Shown here piece by piece: positions 25,709 to 35,600 of a stretch of 64,000 nt of DNA (positions within the stretch are counted from its first letter, which is position 1; each line of letters opens with the position of its first letter). The DNA is from Rufibacter roseus (lineage in GTDB: Bacteria; Bacteroidota; Bacteroidia; Cytophagales; Hymenobacteraceae), in NCBI RefSeq assembly GCF_001647285.1, contig NZ_LRML01000001.1, positions 186,001 to 250,000 of the forward strand, written 5' to 3'. The translations under genes and the position numbers were made by a program. A model generated the notes under the pieces. It was not told the origin of the DNA. It made no database searches and saw only the letters and a program-made list of their open reading frames with translations.

Positions 25709-28606
25709 CTACATTTCCATCAGAAATTCTACCAGATTCTTTTCATGGTCTAGGTTAAGCTTCTTCCTGAGGCGGTAACGACTTATTTCTACACTTCTGA
25801 CAGTAATATTCAAAAGGGAAGCAATCTCTTTGCTGTTCATGTTCAGGCGTAGATAGGCGCAAAGTTTAAGGTCTTTAGGGGTAAGATCTGGGTGTAAGGC
25901 TTTAAGTTTCTTGAAGTAGTTTTCATGAGCCTCATTAAAACTGCTTTCAAACAAGTTCCAGTCATAGTCGTTGTCAAGTCCTTCGTCTATCACTTTCTGG
26001 AGCTTTTTCAGTTGCTCAGGAGAAAGTTTCTTGCCCGTAGCGTCTTTGAGCTGCAGAATCTCGGCTCGTATACCCTCTAACAATTCATTTTTAGAAACTA
26101 TACTTAAAGCAGAATTAGCCAGTTCTCTACTTTTAGATGCCAATTCATTTTCCAGCTGCTCATTCCGGAGCTTTACCAATTTCTGTTCGTTGATCAAAGC
26201 TTCCCGCCTCAGAACTTCTTCTTTCTCCTGCTCTATTTTTAATCGGTACCGCTCTTTGTCTTTTTGAAGCTTACGCTGGTACAAATATTTGAAAAGATAA
26301 AGAAGCAAGAAGCCCACTAAAATGTAGCCTATAGCTGCCCAATAGGTTGCATACCAAGGCGGACCAACCACAAAGTTGAATTCAGTTACCGGAGAGTCTG
26401 CTTCGTTCTCAATTCTAGCTCTTACCAGAAAGGTATAGTCTCCTTGTGGCAGATTAGTGAATTCTTTTTGGGTGGCATGCGTCCAGTCTGACCACTCTTT
26501 AGAATAACCCTTTAGAAAATATTGAAACTTAGGGCGTAGCTGGCTGTAGTAGGGCAGTGAATAAGCAAAGCTGATGTTGTTTTTGCGGTAGGGAAGCTCA
26601 ATTCTGTGAGAGCTAAGCTCTGTAAGAATGGAATTATCTTCAGAGTTTTGCTGCACCTTTCGGATGAGCACCGGTGGAATAATTCTTTTTTTAGATGGTT
26701 GAGCATCTGCGTTATATACTACAAAGCCTTCATCTATACTAATCAGATAGATAGAATTACTAATTCTGCTGATGTTCTCATAGTGCTGCACCATACGGCC
26801 GTTTAGCATGATAAACGGGTTCGCGTTGACTTTCACAGTGCCTGCCTGAGGAATGCTTACAAGGGCTACTTTGCCGTGGTTGATAAACCAGTAGTTGTTT
26901 CCTGCCGCTTTTATGATTCTATTGGAAGAGGCAAATTGACCTAGCTTCTTATTTAGTTCAGTATATTTAGAAAAAGAATCACTGATGGCGTCATACACAT
27001 AAAAACCAGCGTCTGAGGTAAACACAATGCGTCCGTCGAGCCGGAAAGTATTGATGTGATATTCCTCCGGAAGACCTTGTTGCTGGTTGTACAGTTTCAT
27101 CTGCTCTACCTGCTTAAGATCTTGGCTTAGGGCTAGCTTATACAGGCCTTTGTATGCATGACTTACCCATATATGACCGTTGTTGTCTTGCTCCACATAT
27201 CTTGATGGTTCCCCAAACCCTTCCAGCTTATGAGATAAGACCCAATTGCCTGCTGTATCTTTTTTGTATAGCACTAAACCTGTATAGGTGCCCTGAATGA
27301 GCATGTTACTATGTGAGCCCAGTTTCTTGAGCGTCCAACCTCCCTTGAAATCAGAAATTTTAAGTATCTGGTTTCCGGTTACCCTAAAAGTACCCTCATT
27401 GTGTCCGCACAGAAGCTGCCCATCCAGTAAGATTAACTCCCACACCTGGCCTTGTGATCCCTCTATGATTTTGAAGTCTAAAGATTGGTAACTTTGGCTG
27501 CCTTGGGAAGGCCAGTCGCTATAAAATAAGCCTTGATTAGTTCCTAAATATATCTTTCCATCATGGATGATGCTGGAATAAACTGTTCCGAATTTTCCGG
27601 TTTTATCAAAGTAGAAATAAAAAGGGGAGTTCACCTCAATACGGTCAATGCCATTATCTAACCCTGCCCAAAGGTTTTGTTCCTGGTCTGAATAAAGGCT
27701 TAATACTGTATTATTTTGCAAGCCGCTCGCCTTGTTAATGCGGTGCACAATATTGCCCTGCTGGTCAAGAATCACAATTCCGCTCAAAATGGTGCCAAAG
27801 GCAAAAAAACCATTTGGCAGTGTCACCCCGTTGTTTAGCTGGTTGGCTATCAAGAAATTGTTTGCCTTATTCGCCCATGGTGTAATGGTAGTGCCATTAT
27901 AAAGGAAAAGACCACTTTTAGCGGTTCCGATCAAGTAACTGCTGTCTTGAAAGGGGATAACTGAAAGTACTCCTTCATTCCCTAAAAACTCACTACCAGG
28001 TATAAGAGAGAGTTTGTCTTTTTTTAGCTCATATAGACCTTTGGCAATAACCTCCACAAAGTAGCGGTTACCTGCTTTTAAGAGAAAGAGAAGGGTGTGT
28101 TCGCCTTTAACTACTTGCACTTTCCCTTGCTCATAAATGTAAATGGCCGAAAATGACTGAAAAATTACACGGTCATCTTCCACGTATATTTTCCAGATTT
28201 CATCTTTTAGCTCTTGGTTTTTAGGAACCAGCGGAATGAGTGAATGGTAAACAAACCGGCCTTGATTATTGTAGCCCCAGTAGCCAAATTCGCCAAAGCC
28301 CCCCGCATACACCCTGTTCTGCTTTTTATCTGAAGCTACAGCACGTACTATAACTTTGTTTGGCATTTTGTAGAGCTGCCAGAAATGCCCGTCAAATGCG
28401 AGAAGTCCGTCAGAGTTGCCATAATACATTACTTTGTTAGGGCCCTCGGTGATAGACCAGTTTTGGTTACCAGCCTGATGCACCAGTTTAGAGTAATTCT
28501 GTACGAAAGGAAAGCTAAAGTCTTGCGCTACTTGAGACCAAGCCCCAGAGGAAGAAAAAATCCACAGCAGCAACCCTGTTACCCAAAACCTTCCTTTCGC
28601 GTGCAT
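25709..28606 (-). CDS. SusR-like sensor/regulator: propeller, Y_Y_Y, membrane helix, LuxR-type HTH
   Basis: The start was set at the ATG at 28606 (965 residues), because it gives a proper signal sequence ending GAWSQ; an upstream TTG is possible. The periplasmic part is a two-component-regulator-type beta-propeller (about 30-640). A Y_Y_Y domain follows (about 670-750, with YFLKGYSKEWSDWTHA and LPQGDYTFLVRAR), then one membrane helix (about 752-775) and a cytoplasmic coiled coil rich in Glu/Lys/Arg. The C-terminal helix-turn-helix covers about 905-965 (LTPKDLKLCAYLRLNMNSKEIA and VEISRYRLRKKL). There is no kinase or receiver domain, so it is a one-piece membrane-bound regulator like SusR. It lies immediately upstream of susC in the same direction and probably senses a glucan fragment in the periplasm. 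Confidence 0.85.
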   Translation of the reverse strand: MHAKGRFWVTGLLLWIFSSSGAWSQVAQDFSFPFVQNYSKLVHQAGNQNWSITEGPNKVMYYGNSDGLLAFDGHFWQLYKMPNKVIVRAVASDKKQNRVYAGGFGEFGYWGYNNQGRFVYHSLIPLVPKNQELKDEIWKIYVEDDRVIFQSFSAIYIYEQGKVQVVKGEHTLLFLLKAGNRYFVEVIAKGLYELKKDKLSLIPGSEFLGNEGVLSVIPFQDSSYLIGTAKSGLFLYNGTTITPWANKANNFLIANQLNNGVTLPNGFFAFGTILSGIVILDQQGNIVHRINKASGLQNNTVLSLYSDQEQNLWAGLDNGIDRIEVNSPFYFYFDKTGKFGTVYSSIIHDGKIYLGTNQGLFYSDWPSQGSQSYQSLDFKIIEGSQGQVWELILLDGQLLCGHNEGTFRVTGNQILKISDFKGGWTLKKLGSHSNMLIQGTYTGLVLYKKDTAGNWVLSHKLEGFGEPSRYVEQDNNGHIWVSHAYKGLYKLALSQDLKQVEQMKLYNQQQGLPEEYHINTFRLDGRIVFTSDAGFYVYDAISDSFSKYTELNKKLGQFASSNRIIKAAGNNYWFINHGKVALVSIPQAGTVKVNANPFIMLNGRMVQHYENISRISNSIYLISIDEGFVVYNADAQPSKKRIIPPVLIRKVQQNSEDNSILTELSSHRIELPYRKNNISFAYSLPYYSQLRPKFQYFLKGYSKEWSDWTHATQKEFTNLPQGDYTFLVRARIENEADSPVTEFNFVVGPPWYATYWAAIGYILVGFLLLYLFKYLYQRKLQKDKERYRLKIEQEKEEVLRREALINEQKLVKLRNEQLENELASKSRELANSALSIVSKNELLEGIRAEILQLKDATGKKLSPEQLKKLQKVIDEGLDNDYDWNLFESSFNEAHENYFKKLKALHPDLTPKDLKLCAYLRLNMNSKEIASLLNITVRSVEISRYRLRKKLNLDHEKNLVEFLMEM

Positions 28607-29149
28607 GTTAAATTTAATCAACCGAGTTTTAACTTAGTTCTAAGCAGTATGTTATGTTTAAAGGCTGCTTTGAATATTTTGAGGGCAATAAAGTTAAAGA
28701 TAAAATAACACTTGCCATTATTTAGTCTTCCGTTTCATTAGAAACGTGATTGCTTTTAGCCCTCAGGCAAATATATCACACAAACTAAGACTGTTAGCAG
28801 AAGTAGATTCAGTAGAGAATTAGATTTTTCAGTAGGTACTGCGTAGGTGGGTATAATAATAACAGTTAGGTCAAGAGTTGAAGCAAAATAGAGATATTTA
28901 ATCACTTTAAGCAGGAGTCTCTGCTGCTGTCTGAGTAGTAAATGTTAGAATAATAAGCTCGATAAACAGGAAATTAGAAGGGCCTGATCACAAAGCTATA
29001 GCTTGATGATCAGGCCCTTCTATTATTCTTATCTATGCTAGGGGCAAACGGTCTGAAAAGATATGTTACAACCTCATCCTTTGGCTAGATAGTATACTTA
29101 GTAACCTTCAGTAAAAAAACTGATTATACTTCCTGCTCGTGCATAACCT
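28607..29149. other. Intergenic stretch between regulator and adhesin operon
   Basis: This holds the promoter side of the regulator gene (28607-28760) and the terminator of the adhesin operon (28976-29021). Nothing else was recognised in the AT-rich remainder. Confidence 0.45.
28976..29021 (-). terminator. Terminator hairpin of the adhesin operon
   Basis: Perfect 15-bp arms AGAAGGGCCTGATCA (28976-28990) and its complement (29007-29021) enclose a 16-nt loop that itself contains AGCTATAGCT. It lies about 130 bp after the stop codon of the OmpA-SPOR gene on the - strand. Confidence 0.7.
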
Positions 29150-31570
29150 TTAGTGGAATAGAATCCATGCGCTATTACCGTACTTCTTTCTCAGGATTGG
29201 CAATGCTTTTAAAACATCTTCTTTGTTTTCAAAGTCAGCTACTGAAAGTCTGTAAATTTTTGGGCTATCAACAGGAACAATAATTTTGATTTTGTCGCTT
29301 AAACGTGATAACTCACTGAATTTTCTGGTAGCTCCCTCTAATTTAGCAAATCCGCCCACTATAACATAGTACCGTTTTGCTTTAGTTCTAATGATGCGGC
29401 TTGCTGTGTTTGAAGCGGCTACTTCGCTTTCTGTAGCTCCATCAGGTATGGGTTGAGCAGTAGCTCTGCGGTTTTCCTGGTGCTCAGCTTTTGTTTTCGC
29501 ATTCGGAATCTTTAGCCTTGTTTCACCATAGCCAACAGTTAATATTTTACTTTCATCTATACCATTCAAAGCAACATATACCTTGGCGGCCTCTGCTCTT
29601 ATTTCAGAAAGTGCTTTATTATAGCTGGCTGTGCCACGGCTATCAGTGTGCGCACTAAGCTCTACTGTTCTTTCAGGGTTTCTTTTTAAAAAACTCACCA
29701 GCTTATCTAATCGTTTGGCTGCATCTGGTCTGATATGAGCTTTGTTGAAATCATAATTTATCTCCAATTTTATTGCATCAGCAAGGGCTGAAGGAACTTG
29801 TTGTCCTTGCGGTTTAAGGGAGAGGTTGAGCTGGTCATTAGAGGAGATCTCATCAATTTCCTGAGGGTCAAGTATGAGGAGAGCATCTAGAAAGCCTCCT
29901 TTACTTCCTCGTATGCTGTAGTGTTTGTTTTGTAAAAGTGTTATTGTGGCAGAGCCATTTTCTTTGACTGTATAAGATTTCCTTTTACCTGTGCCCAAAT
30001 CTGTTAACTCAATTATACCGCTAAGTGGTCTTCTGTCTCCATCTTGAAACAGGGCCACCTGTACTTTTCTGTTCCCCTTTTGGATAGCAGTGTTTGGCAT
30101 TTCTACCCGTATGGTGTCAAGGTTGTTGTACCGGAAATAATCAGCTTTGGTAAGCTTGATTTCACCTGCTTCATACCCTTTTTTGCTTAGGGAAAGCCTA
30201 TCAACTTCACCGAAATTCCAGGTAAAGACGGCGGGAGCGTTTTGTAGCATAGTGGTGCTAACGGGTGCTGTAGCTGAACTTGCCTCAAGCTGTACACCTG
30301 CCAAAGGTTTTCCCTTGCGGTCTACAGGAAGTAGTACCACTTGCTTTGTTCTATTAATCTTGAATGCATACAGATCATCATAGGCTGACTTATAATTTGT
30401 GTTATAGTAGCCACTGTCTCCTTTAATGATCAATCCGAAGTCATCGCCGGGTGAATTGAGCGGATAGCTCATGGGGGTAACCTGCCCAAATTGGTTGCCG
30501 AGCTGTGGTGCATAAAAAATATCTAAGCCACCTAAACCAGGATGTCCATCTGAGGCAAAATACAGAGTGCCCTTATCATCGATAAAAGGGAACATTTCGT
30601 TGCCGGATGTATTAATTTGTGAGCCAAGATTGGTAGGTGTCTGCCACTGCCCGTTTACTTTCACTGTTTTGTATAAGTCAGTACCGCCAAATCCGCCTGG
30701 CATGTCAGATACAAAGTATAAGGTTTCGCTACCTGCCAAAGCCGGGTGACCGTACGAAAACCCTTCTGCCCCTAATTGCAAAGCTTCAATCTTTTGCCAC
30801 TTCCCGTCTACAAAAACTGCAGTGTACACCTTCAAATGATTTGTGGCATTTGGGCGAGAACCGTTTTTTTGTTGGCTACTGCTTCTGGTAAAATAGACGG
30901 TGTCTTTAGTTTCGTTAAAGGAGAGGGGACCTTCGTGGTATTTTGAGTTTAGCTCAGGGCTGAAAGGAACTGGGGCGCTGCTTCCAGATTGGGCGTAAAA
31001 CAAGTCAATGAATCTTGCATAATTGTTGTCTTGTTTGTTCGCATTCTCTTTGCTGCCTCGTGCAGAGCTAAATACAATTCCGTTGTGGTAAAAAGCAGGG
31101 CTAAAATCTGAATAAGCAGAATTGAAAGGGACTTTGCTTACTTCGTATAATAAAGAATCTTCATAGAAGGAATGTATGTTCTGGTACGCCTGCTGCCACT
31201 TGATACTTTCTTCATCGTTCTGCGCAACTGCTTTTTGGTACAACTGCTCAGCCTCGGCATGGCGGTTGTTCATTGCCAAAAGCGCAGCTAACTCTTTGTA
31301 TTGCTTATTATCGGTTATAGGGGCTTCAAGTGCTTTGTTTAGCCAGTAGTTTACTTGTGCAGTATTCCCTAATCTTGCATAAGATTGTACGAGTTTGATG
31401 ATAACCGTTGTGTTGTTTGGTTGAGATTTGAGTATTTTCTCATAAGCGCTTGCTGCGGCAGGAAAGTCATAAGTTTCATAGTATTTATCGGCCTTGGCGG
31501 TTTGATTTGTTTGTCCAACTGCTGAGCCGGCTAATAGCAGTAACAAGGGTAACACGTAACGTTTTTTCAT
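29150..31570 (-). CDS. TPR-PD40-OmpA-SPOR outer-membrane protein
   Basis: This 806-residue protein has a signal peptide (about 1-19, SAVGQ), TPR-like helices (about 25-130) and PD40 propeller-like repeats (about 150-400, LYFVSDMPGGFGGTDLYK and LYFASDGHPGLGGLDIFY). A carboxypeptidase-regulatory-like stretch (about 410-580) follows, and then an OmpA peptidoglycan-binding domain (about 603-715, INYDFNKAHIRPDA and LSAHTDSRGTASYN). The final domain, about 728-806, reads like SPOR (RYYVIVGGFAKLEGATRKF). TPR-PD40-OmpA is the plan of PorE-type and gliding-associated proteins that anchor outer-membrane machinery to the cell wall; the added SPOR-like end could bind denuded glycan strands. It is last in the adhesin-PorP operon, 63 bp after the PorP gene. 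Confidence 0.8.
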   Translation of the reverse strand: MKKRYVLPLLLLLAGSAVGQTNQTAKADKYYETYDFPAAASAYEKILKSQPNNTTVIIKLVQSYARLGNTAQVNYWLNKALEAPITDNKQYKELAALLAMNNRHAEAEQLYQKAVAQNDEESIKWQQAYQNIHSFYEDSLLYEVSKVPFNSAYSDFSPAFYHNGIVFSSARGSKENANKQDNNYARFIDLFYAQSGSSAPVPFSPELNSKYHEGPLSFNETKDTVYFTRSSSQQKNGSRPNATNHLKVYTAVFVDGKWQKIEALQLGAEGFSYGHPALAGSETLYFVSDMPGGFGGTDLYKTVKVNGQWQTPTNLGSQINTSGNEMFPFIDDKGTLYFASDGHPGLGGLDIFYAPQLGNQFGQVTPMSYPLNSPGDDFGLIIKGDSGYYNTNYKSAYDDLYAFKINRTKQVVLLPVDRKGKPLAGVQLEASSATAPVSTTMLQNAPAVFTWNFGEVDRLSLSKKGYEAGEIKLTKADYFRYNNLDTIRVEMPNTAIQKGNRKVQVALFQDGDRRPLSGIIELTDLGTGKRKSYTVKENGSATITLLQNKHYSIRGSKGGFLDALLILDPQEIDEISSNDQLNLSLKPQGQQVPSALADAIKLEINYDFNKAHIRPDAAKRLDKLVSFLKRNPERTVELSAHTDSRGTASYNKALSEIRAEAAKVYVALNGIDESKILTVGYGETRLKIPNAKTKAEHQENRRATAQPIPDGATESEVAASNTASRIIRTKAKRYYVIVGGFAKLEGATRKFSELSRLSDKIKIIVPVDSPKIYRLSVADFENKEDVLKALPILRKKYGNSAWILFH

Positions 31571-31633
31571 GCTGGTGCTTTCATCCCACCCACTGGGGTA
31601 GAGTATACTGTCTTGTTCTTTTTATGTTGATAG

Positions 31634-32569
31634 TTAAAATAATCTTGGCGAAACATAGCGCCGACCTGCAGAAAGCATGTCAAACCTAAGCATGAGCTCG
31701 TGAGTGTTAGCGGTGTAGCGGCTCAGTTCAGACATAGGTAGGTCATAGGCATAGCCTACCCTGAATTGTTTTGAAAGCTGCATTTCCACTAAACCTACTA
31801 AGGAATTATTTGTACGATAAGATGCTCCTAAACCCAGAAAATTATGTAGCCACACATTCGTGTTCAGGTCAACCTGTACGGGAGCCCCTTCGGTGAATTT
31901 TACTATGGTAGACGGCTTAATTTTTACTTTTTTATTTAATGTAAATACATAACCGGTACTTAGAAAATAGTGCCGGGCATAATCTGGAAACGCTGCTTCT
32001 TCAGCGCCTAAGCCAGTTATTTTAGACTTAACCAGATCTGGGACAGAAATGCCTGCATAAAAATTGTCAGTGTGATAGTACATGCCGGTACCAAAGTTGA
32101 ACACAAGAAAATTCTGTATCTCGTTGAATTGAGCATCTGTTCTGCCCTGAGGGTTTAAAGCAACCTGGGTATAATCTGCACGAAGTCGGGTGAGCCCCGC
32201 TTGCAAACCCATTGACAGTACACCTGAGGCCATCTTAATTCTGAAGGCATACACGCCATTTGCGTTCAAGGTATTTGTTACCCCTATTTTGTCGTTTACA
32301 ACAGAAAATCCAACGCCCACCTGATCATTTTGTACAGGGGCATGCAGTGAAAAAGTTTGAGTTACAGGTGCGCCTTCTAGCCCTGCCCACTGGTTTCTAT
32401 AGAGCGCGGCTACGCTAAGGCCTTGGCTGCTTCCGGCGTAAGCAGGGTTTAAGATAAGGCCGTTAAACATGTACTGTGAGTACATAGCCTCTTGCTGGGC
32501 CAGGGCAGCAGCTGACGTCATGGTCAGGAAGCCTGCAAGAAAACAAAGTTTAAGGAAAATACTTTTCAT
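31634..32569 (-). CDS. PorP/SprF-type outer-membrane protein
   Basis: This 311-residue protein has a signal peptide (about 1-24, AAALAQ) and the opening QEAMYSQYMFNGLILNPAYAGS, the clearest hallmark of the PorP/SprF family. The rest is a beta-barrel rich in alternating hydrophobic residues and Gly. In Flavobacterium, SprF is needed for surface delivery of the giant adhesin SprB encoded next to it; many such pairs serve adhesins with gliding-type (type B) sorting domains. The position 67 bp after the giant adhesin gene fits the same job: outer-membrane attachment or T9SS partner for that adhesin. Confidence 0.9.
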   Translation of the reverse strand: MKSIFLKLCFLAGFLTMTSAAALAQQEAMYSQYMFNGLILNPAYAGSSQGLSVAALYRNQWAGLEGAPVTQTFSLHAPVQNDQVGVGFSVVNDKIGVTNTLNANGVYAFRIKMASGVLSMGLQAGLTRLRADYTQVALNPQGRTDAQFNEIQNFLVFNFGTGMYYHTDNFYAGISVPDLVKSKITGLGAEEAAFPDYARHYFLSTGYVFTLNKKVKIKPSTIVKFTEGAPVQVDLNTNVWLHNFLGLGASYRTNNSLVGLVEMQLSKQFRVGYAYDLPMSELSRYTANTHELMLRFDMLSAGRRYVSPRLF

Positions 32570-32636
32570 ACGGTATTATAATTATCAGCTTAGGCGGCAG
32601 GAAAACTAACTTGCCCGCCACCTAAACTGTATTTAT

Positions 32637-35600
32637 TTATCTTCTTTTGATGATGAGTGAGTGAGCTCTTGGTTTTTCGCCGTTGTTCAGGTCTATGATA
32701 TAGAAGTAGGTGCCATCTGGAAGTTTATTCCCCAGCACAACTCCTTTGTTTGCCACTCCATTCCAATCATTTTTATAGAGGCTGTTCTCATAAACTATGT
32801 CTCCCCACCGGTTAAACACTTTTAGAGAAACCCTCAACTGTTCGGCACCATAGATTACAAACACATCATTGTCGCCATCACCATCTGGGGAGAATCCTTC
32901 AGGAATGAATACCAGGCTTTGTTTTACTTGAATAGTAGCAGTTGCCTGCGCACATAATGCCGGATTGCCGTTGTCGCACACTTCGTAGGTAAAGCTATCT
33001 TCACCATCATAGCCTTTATCAGGAGTATAGGTGAAGTTGCCGTTCTCTTGTATTACAATACTTCCGTTGAGCGGCTGACGTATCAGAGTAGTCTTCACTC
33101 GTAATTCGTCTCCATCTGGATCTGTATCGTTCAAGAGTACATTAGCGGTAAGCTTTTCGTGGTTGTTGACGGTATAAGTGTCATTAACAGCAACAGGTGC
33201 TCGGTTAGGTGGTATAAGCGGAGTGAACACCACACTTGCCGTATTACTGATAGGGGCTCCATTTACTGTTCCGCTGATTAGGGCTACGCCGTCTATTGTT
33301 CCGGAAGTAAGCACAGCGGAATAAGTTCCATTGTTGTTGTCAGTAACAGCGCCTAAAGTACCTAAGGTAGTAGACAGTACTACCGTGTGTCCGCCTGTGG
33401 TAATCTCGTTGCCTTGTGCATCAAATAAGGCCACAGTTATAACAGAAGTACTAGTGCCATTTGCAGGTATGGATGGTTCTGAGGCAGCTATGGTAGATGT
33501 TGCGCCACTTGCACTTCCTACAACAAATGTTACAACAGGTTTGGTCTGTAGCTCTTGTGTGGCAACCTGTGCAGTTATGGTAGCAGTGCCAACCCTAGTA
33601 GATGTAAGGGTGGTGGTGTAATTTCCGTTCCCATTATTGGTTACTGTTCCGATGGTACCAAAACTGGTGGAAATTGTAACAGGGTCATTTGTGATGAAGT
33701 CCTTGCCATCAGTGTCTTTTAGTTTGACGGTAATAATAGAAGCACTTACTCCGTCGGCTACTACTATGGTAGGGCTTGCTTCAACCGTTGATAATTGCAA
33801 ACTAAGAACAGGTACTGGAAGCGGCACAAACTCCACAGATGCCTTGTCAGGTACAGGCGTACCACCATAGCTAGCGGTGATCTCTACGGTTGCGCCCACG
33901 TTTCTTGCTGGTACTGTCGCCTCAAAAATGCCTGTACCGGCAGCAGTTACTGTAACTGCGGTGCCATCTAAGAAGATACTCACCTCAGAGACGTCTACGT
34001 TCAGCAGGTTACCTGTATAGTCCCTGAAAGTAACAGTTGCGGTAGAGGTGCTCACGCCGTCGGCGTCTAACCGCTCGGGGTTAGCTGTGACGGTGGCGGT
34101 CTGTAGGTTTACTACCGGCACAAACTCTACGGCTGCCTTGCTATTAACTAAGGCGTTCTGATATGTAGCGGTTATTTCCACCAGTTCGGCCACGGTTCTG
34201 GCCGGTACGGTGGCCTCAAACACTCCTTTCCCTCTTTCCTGCAGCCCTTCCAGCGCCGCTCCCTTCGCGAGAAGCTGCACGTCGGAGGCCTCCACGCCGA
34301 AGGCGTTCCCCGCGTAGTCAAAGAATTCCACCCTGGCGGTGGCGGTGCTGGTGCCATCTGCCGCCACGGTGGTTGGGTTCGCTGACACCACGGTCGCGGT
34401 AAGGTTCAGGGCAGGGATGAACTCCACGGACGCCTTGTCGGTGACAGGCGCTCCGCCGTAGCTGGCGGTGACCTCAACGGTCGCGGCCACGGTTCTTGCC
34501 GGCACCGTCGCCACGAAGGTGCCCGTGCCGGCAGCGGTTGCGGTTACCTCCGTGCCGTCTAAGAAGAGCTTCAGCTCCGAGGCATTCACATTTATCAGGT
34601 TGCCTGCGTAGTCCCTAAATACAATAGTAGCGGTAGAGATGCTTACGCCGTCCGCGTTGACCTGCGTAGGGATGGCTGTGATGGTGGTGGCCATAATGTT
34701 CAATGCCGGCACGAACTCTACGTTGGCTCTGCTGTTGACTAAAGTATTTTGATACTTAGCGGTTACCTCCACCACCTCGGCTGTTGTTCTGGCAGGCACC
34801 GTTGCCTCGAATGCCCCGTTGCCTACTGGGGCAAACGTCACGGCGGTGTTGTTTAGCAGCAGCTCCACATCAGCGGGGGCAACCTCCATGCTGCTGCCAG
34901 CATAGTCAAAGAACTGCACCCTGGCGGTGGCGGTGCTGGTGCCGTCGGCGTTCACCCTGGCAGGTGAGGCGCTTACCAAGGTGGCGAGGGGGTTAACTGT
35001 ACGAACGAACTCAACGGATGCCTTGTCTGTAACCAATGTTCCGTTGTAGCTGGCCGTTATCTCCACCACTTCGGCCACTGTTCTGGCTGGCACCGTCGCT
35101 TCATACGTTCCGTTTCCTTTGTCTTGTAGCCCTGCCAATACTAAACCATCGGCAAGTAAAGATACGTTGGCGGCGTCTATAGCCATGGGGTTGCCTGCGT
35201 AGTCTCTGAAAACTACCTGTGCGGTAGAGGTGCTCTCCCCATCGGCGTTGACGGTGGCAGGTGTAGCGGTCACTTGGCTGGCGGAAAGGTTGATGGTCCG
35301 GATGAACTGAACCTCTGCTTTGTCGCTTACGGCAGTTCCGTTGTAGCTGGCGGTTACCTCCACCAGTTCGGCCACTGTTCTGGCAGGTATAGTGGCCTCA
35401 AACACTCCTTTCCCTGTTTCCTGCAGCCCTGCCAGCGCCGCCCCCTTCGCGAGAAGCTGCACGCCGGAGGCCTCCACGCCGAAGGCGTTGCCCGCGTAGT
35501 CGAAGAACTCCACCCTGGCGGTGGCGGTGCTGGTGCCGTCGGCCGCCACGGTGGCCGGGCTCGCGGAGACCACGGTCGCGGTAAGGTTCAGGGCAGGAAC

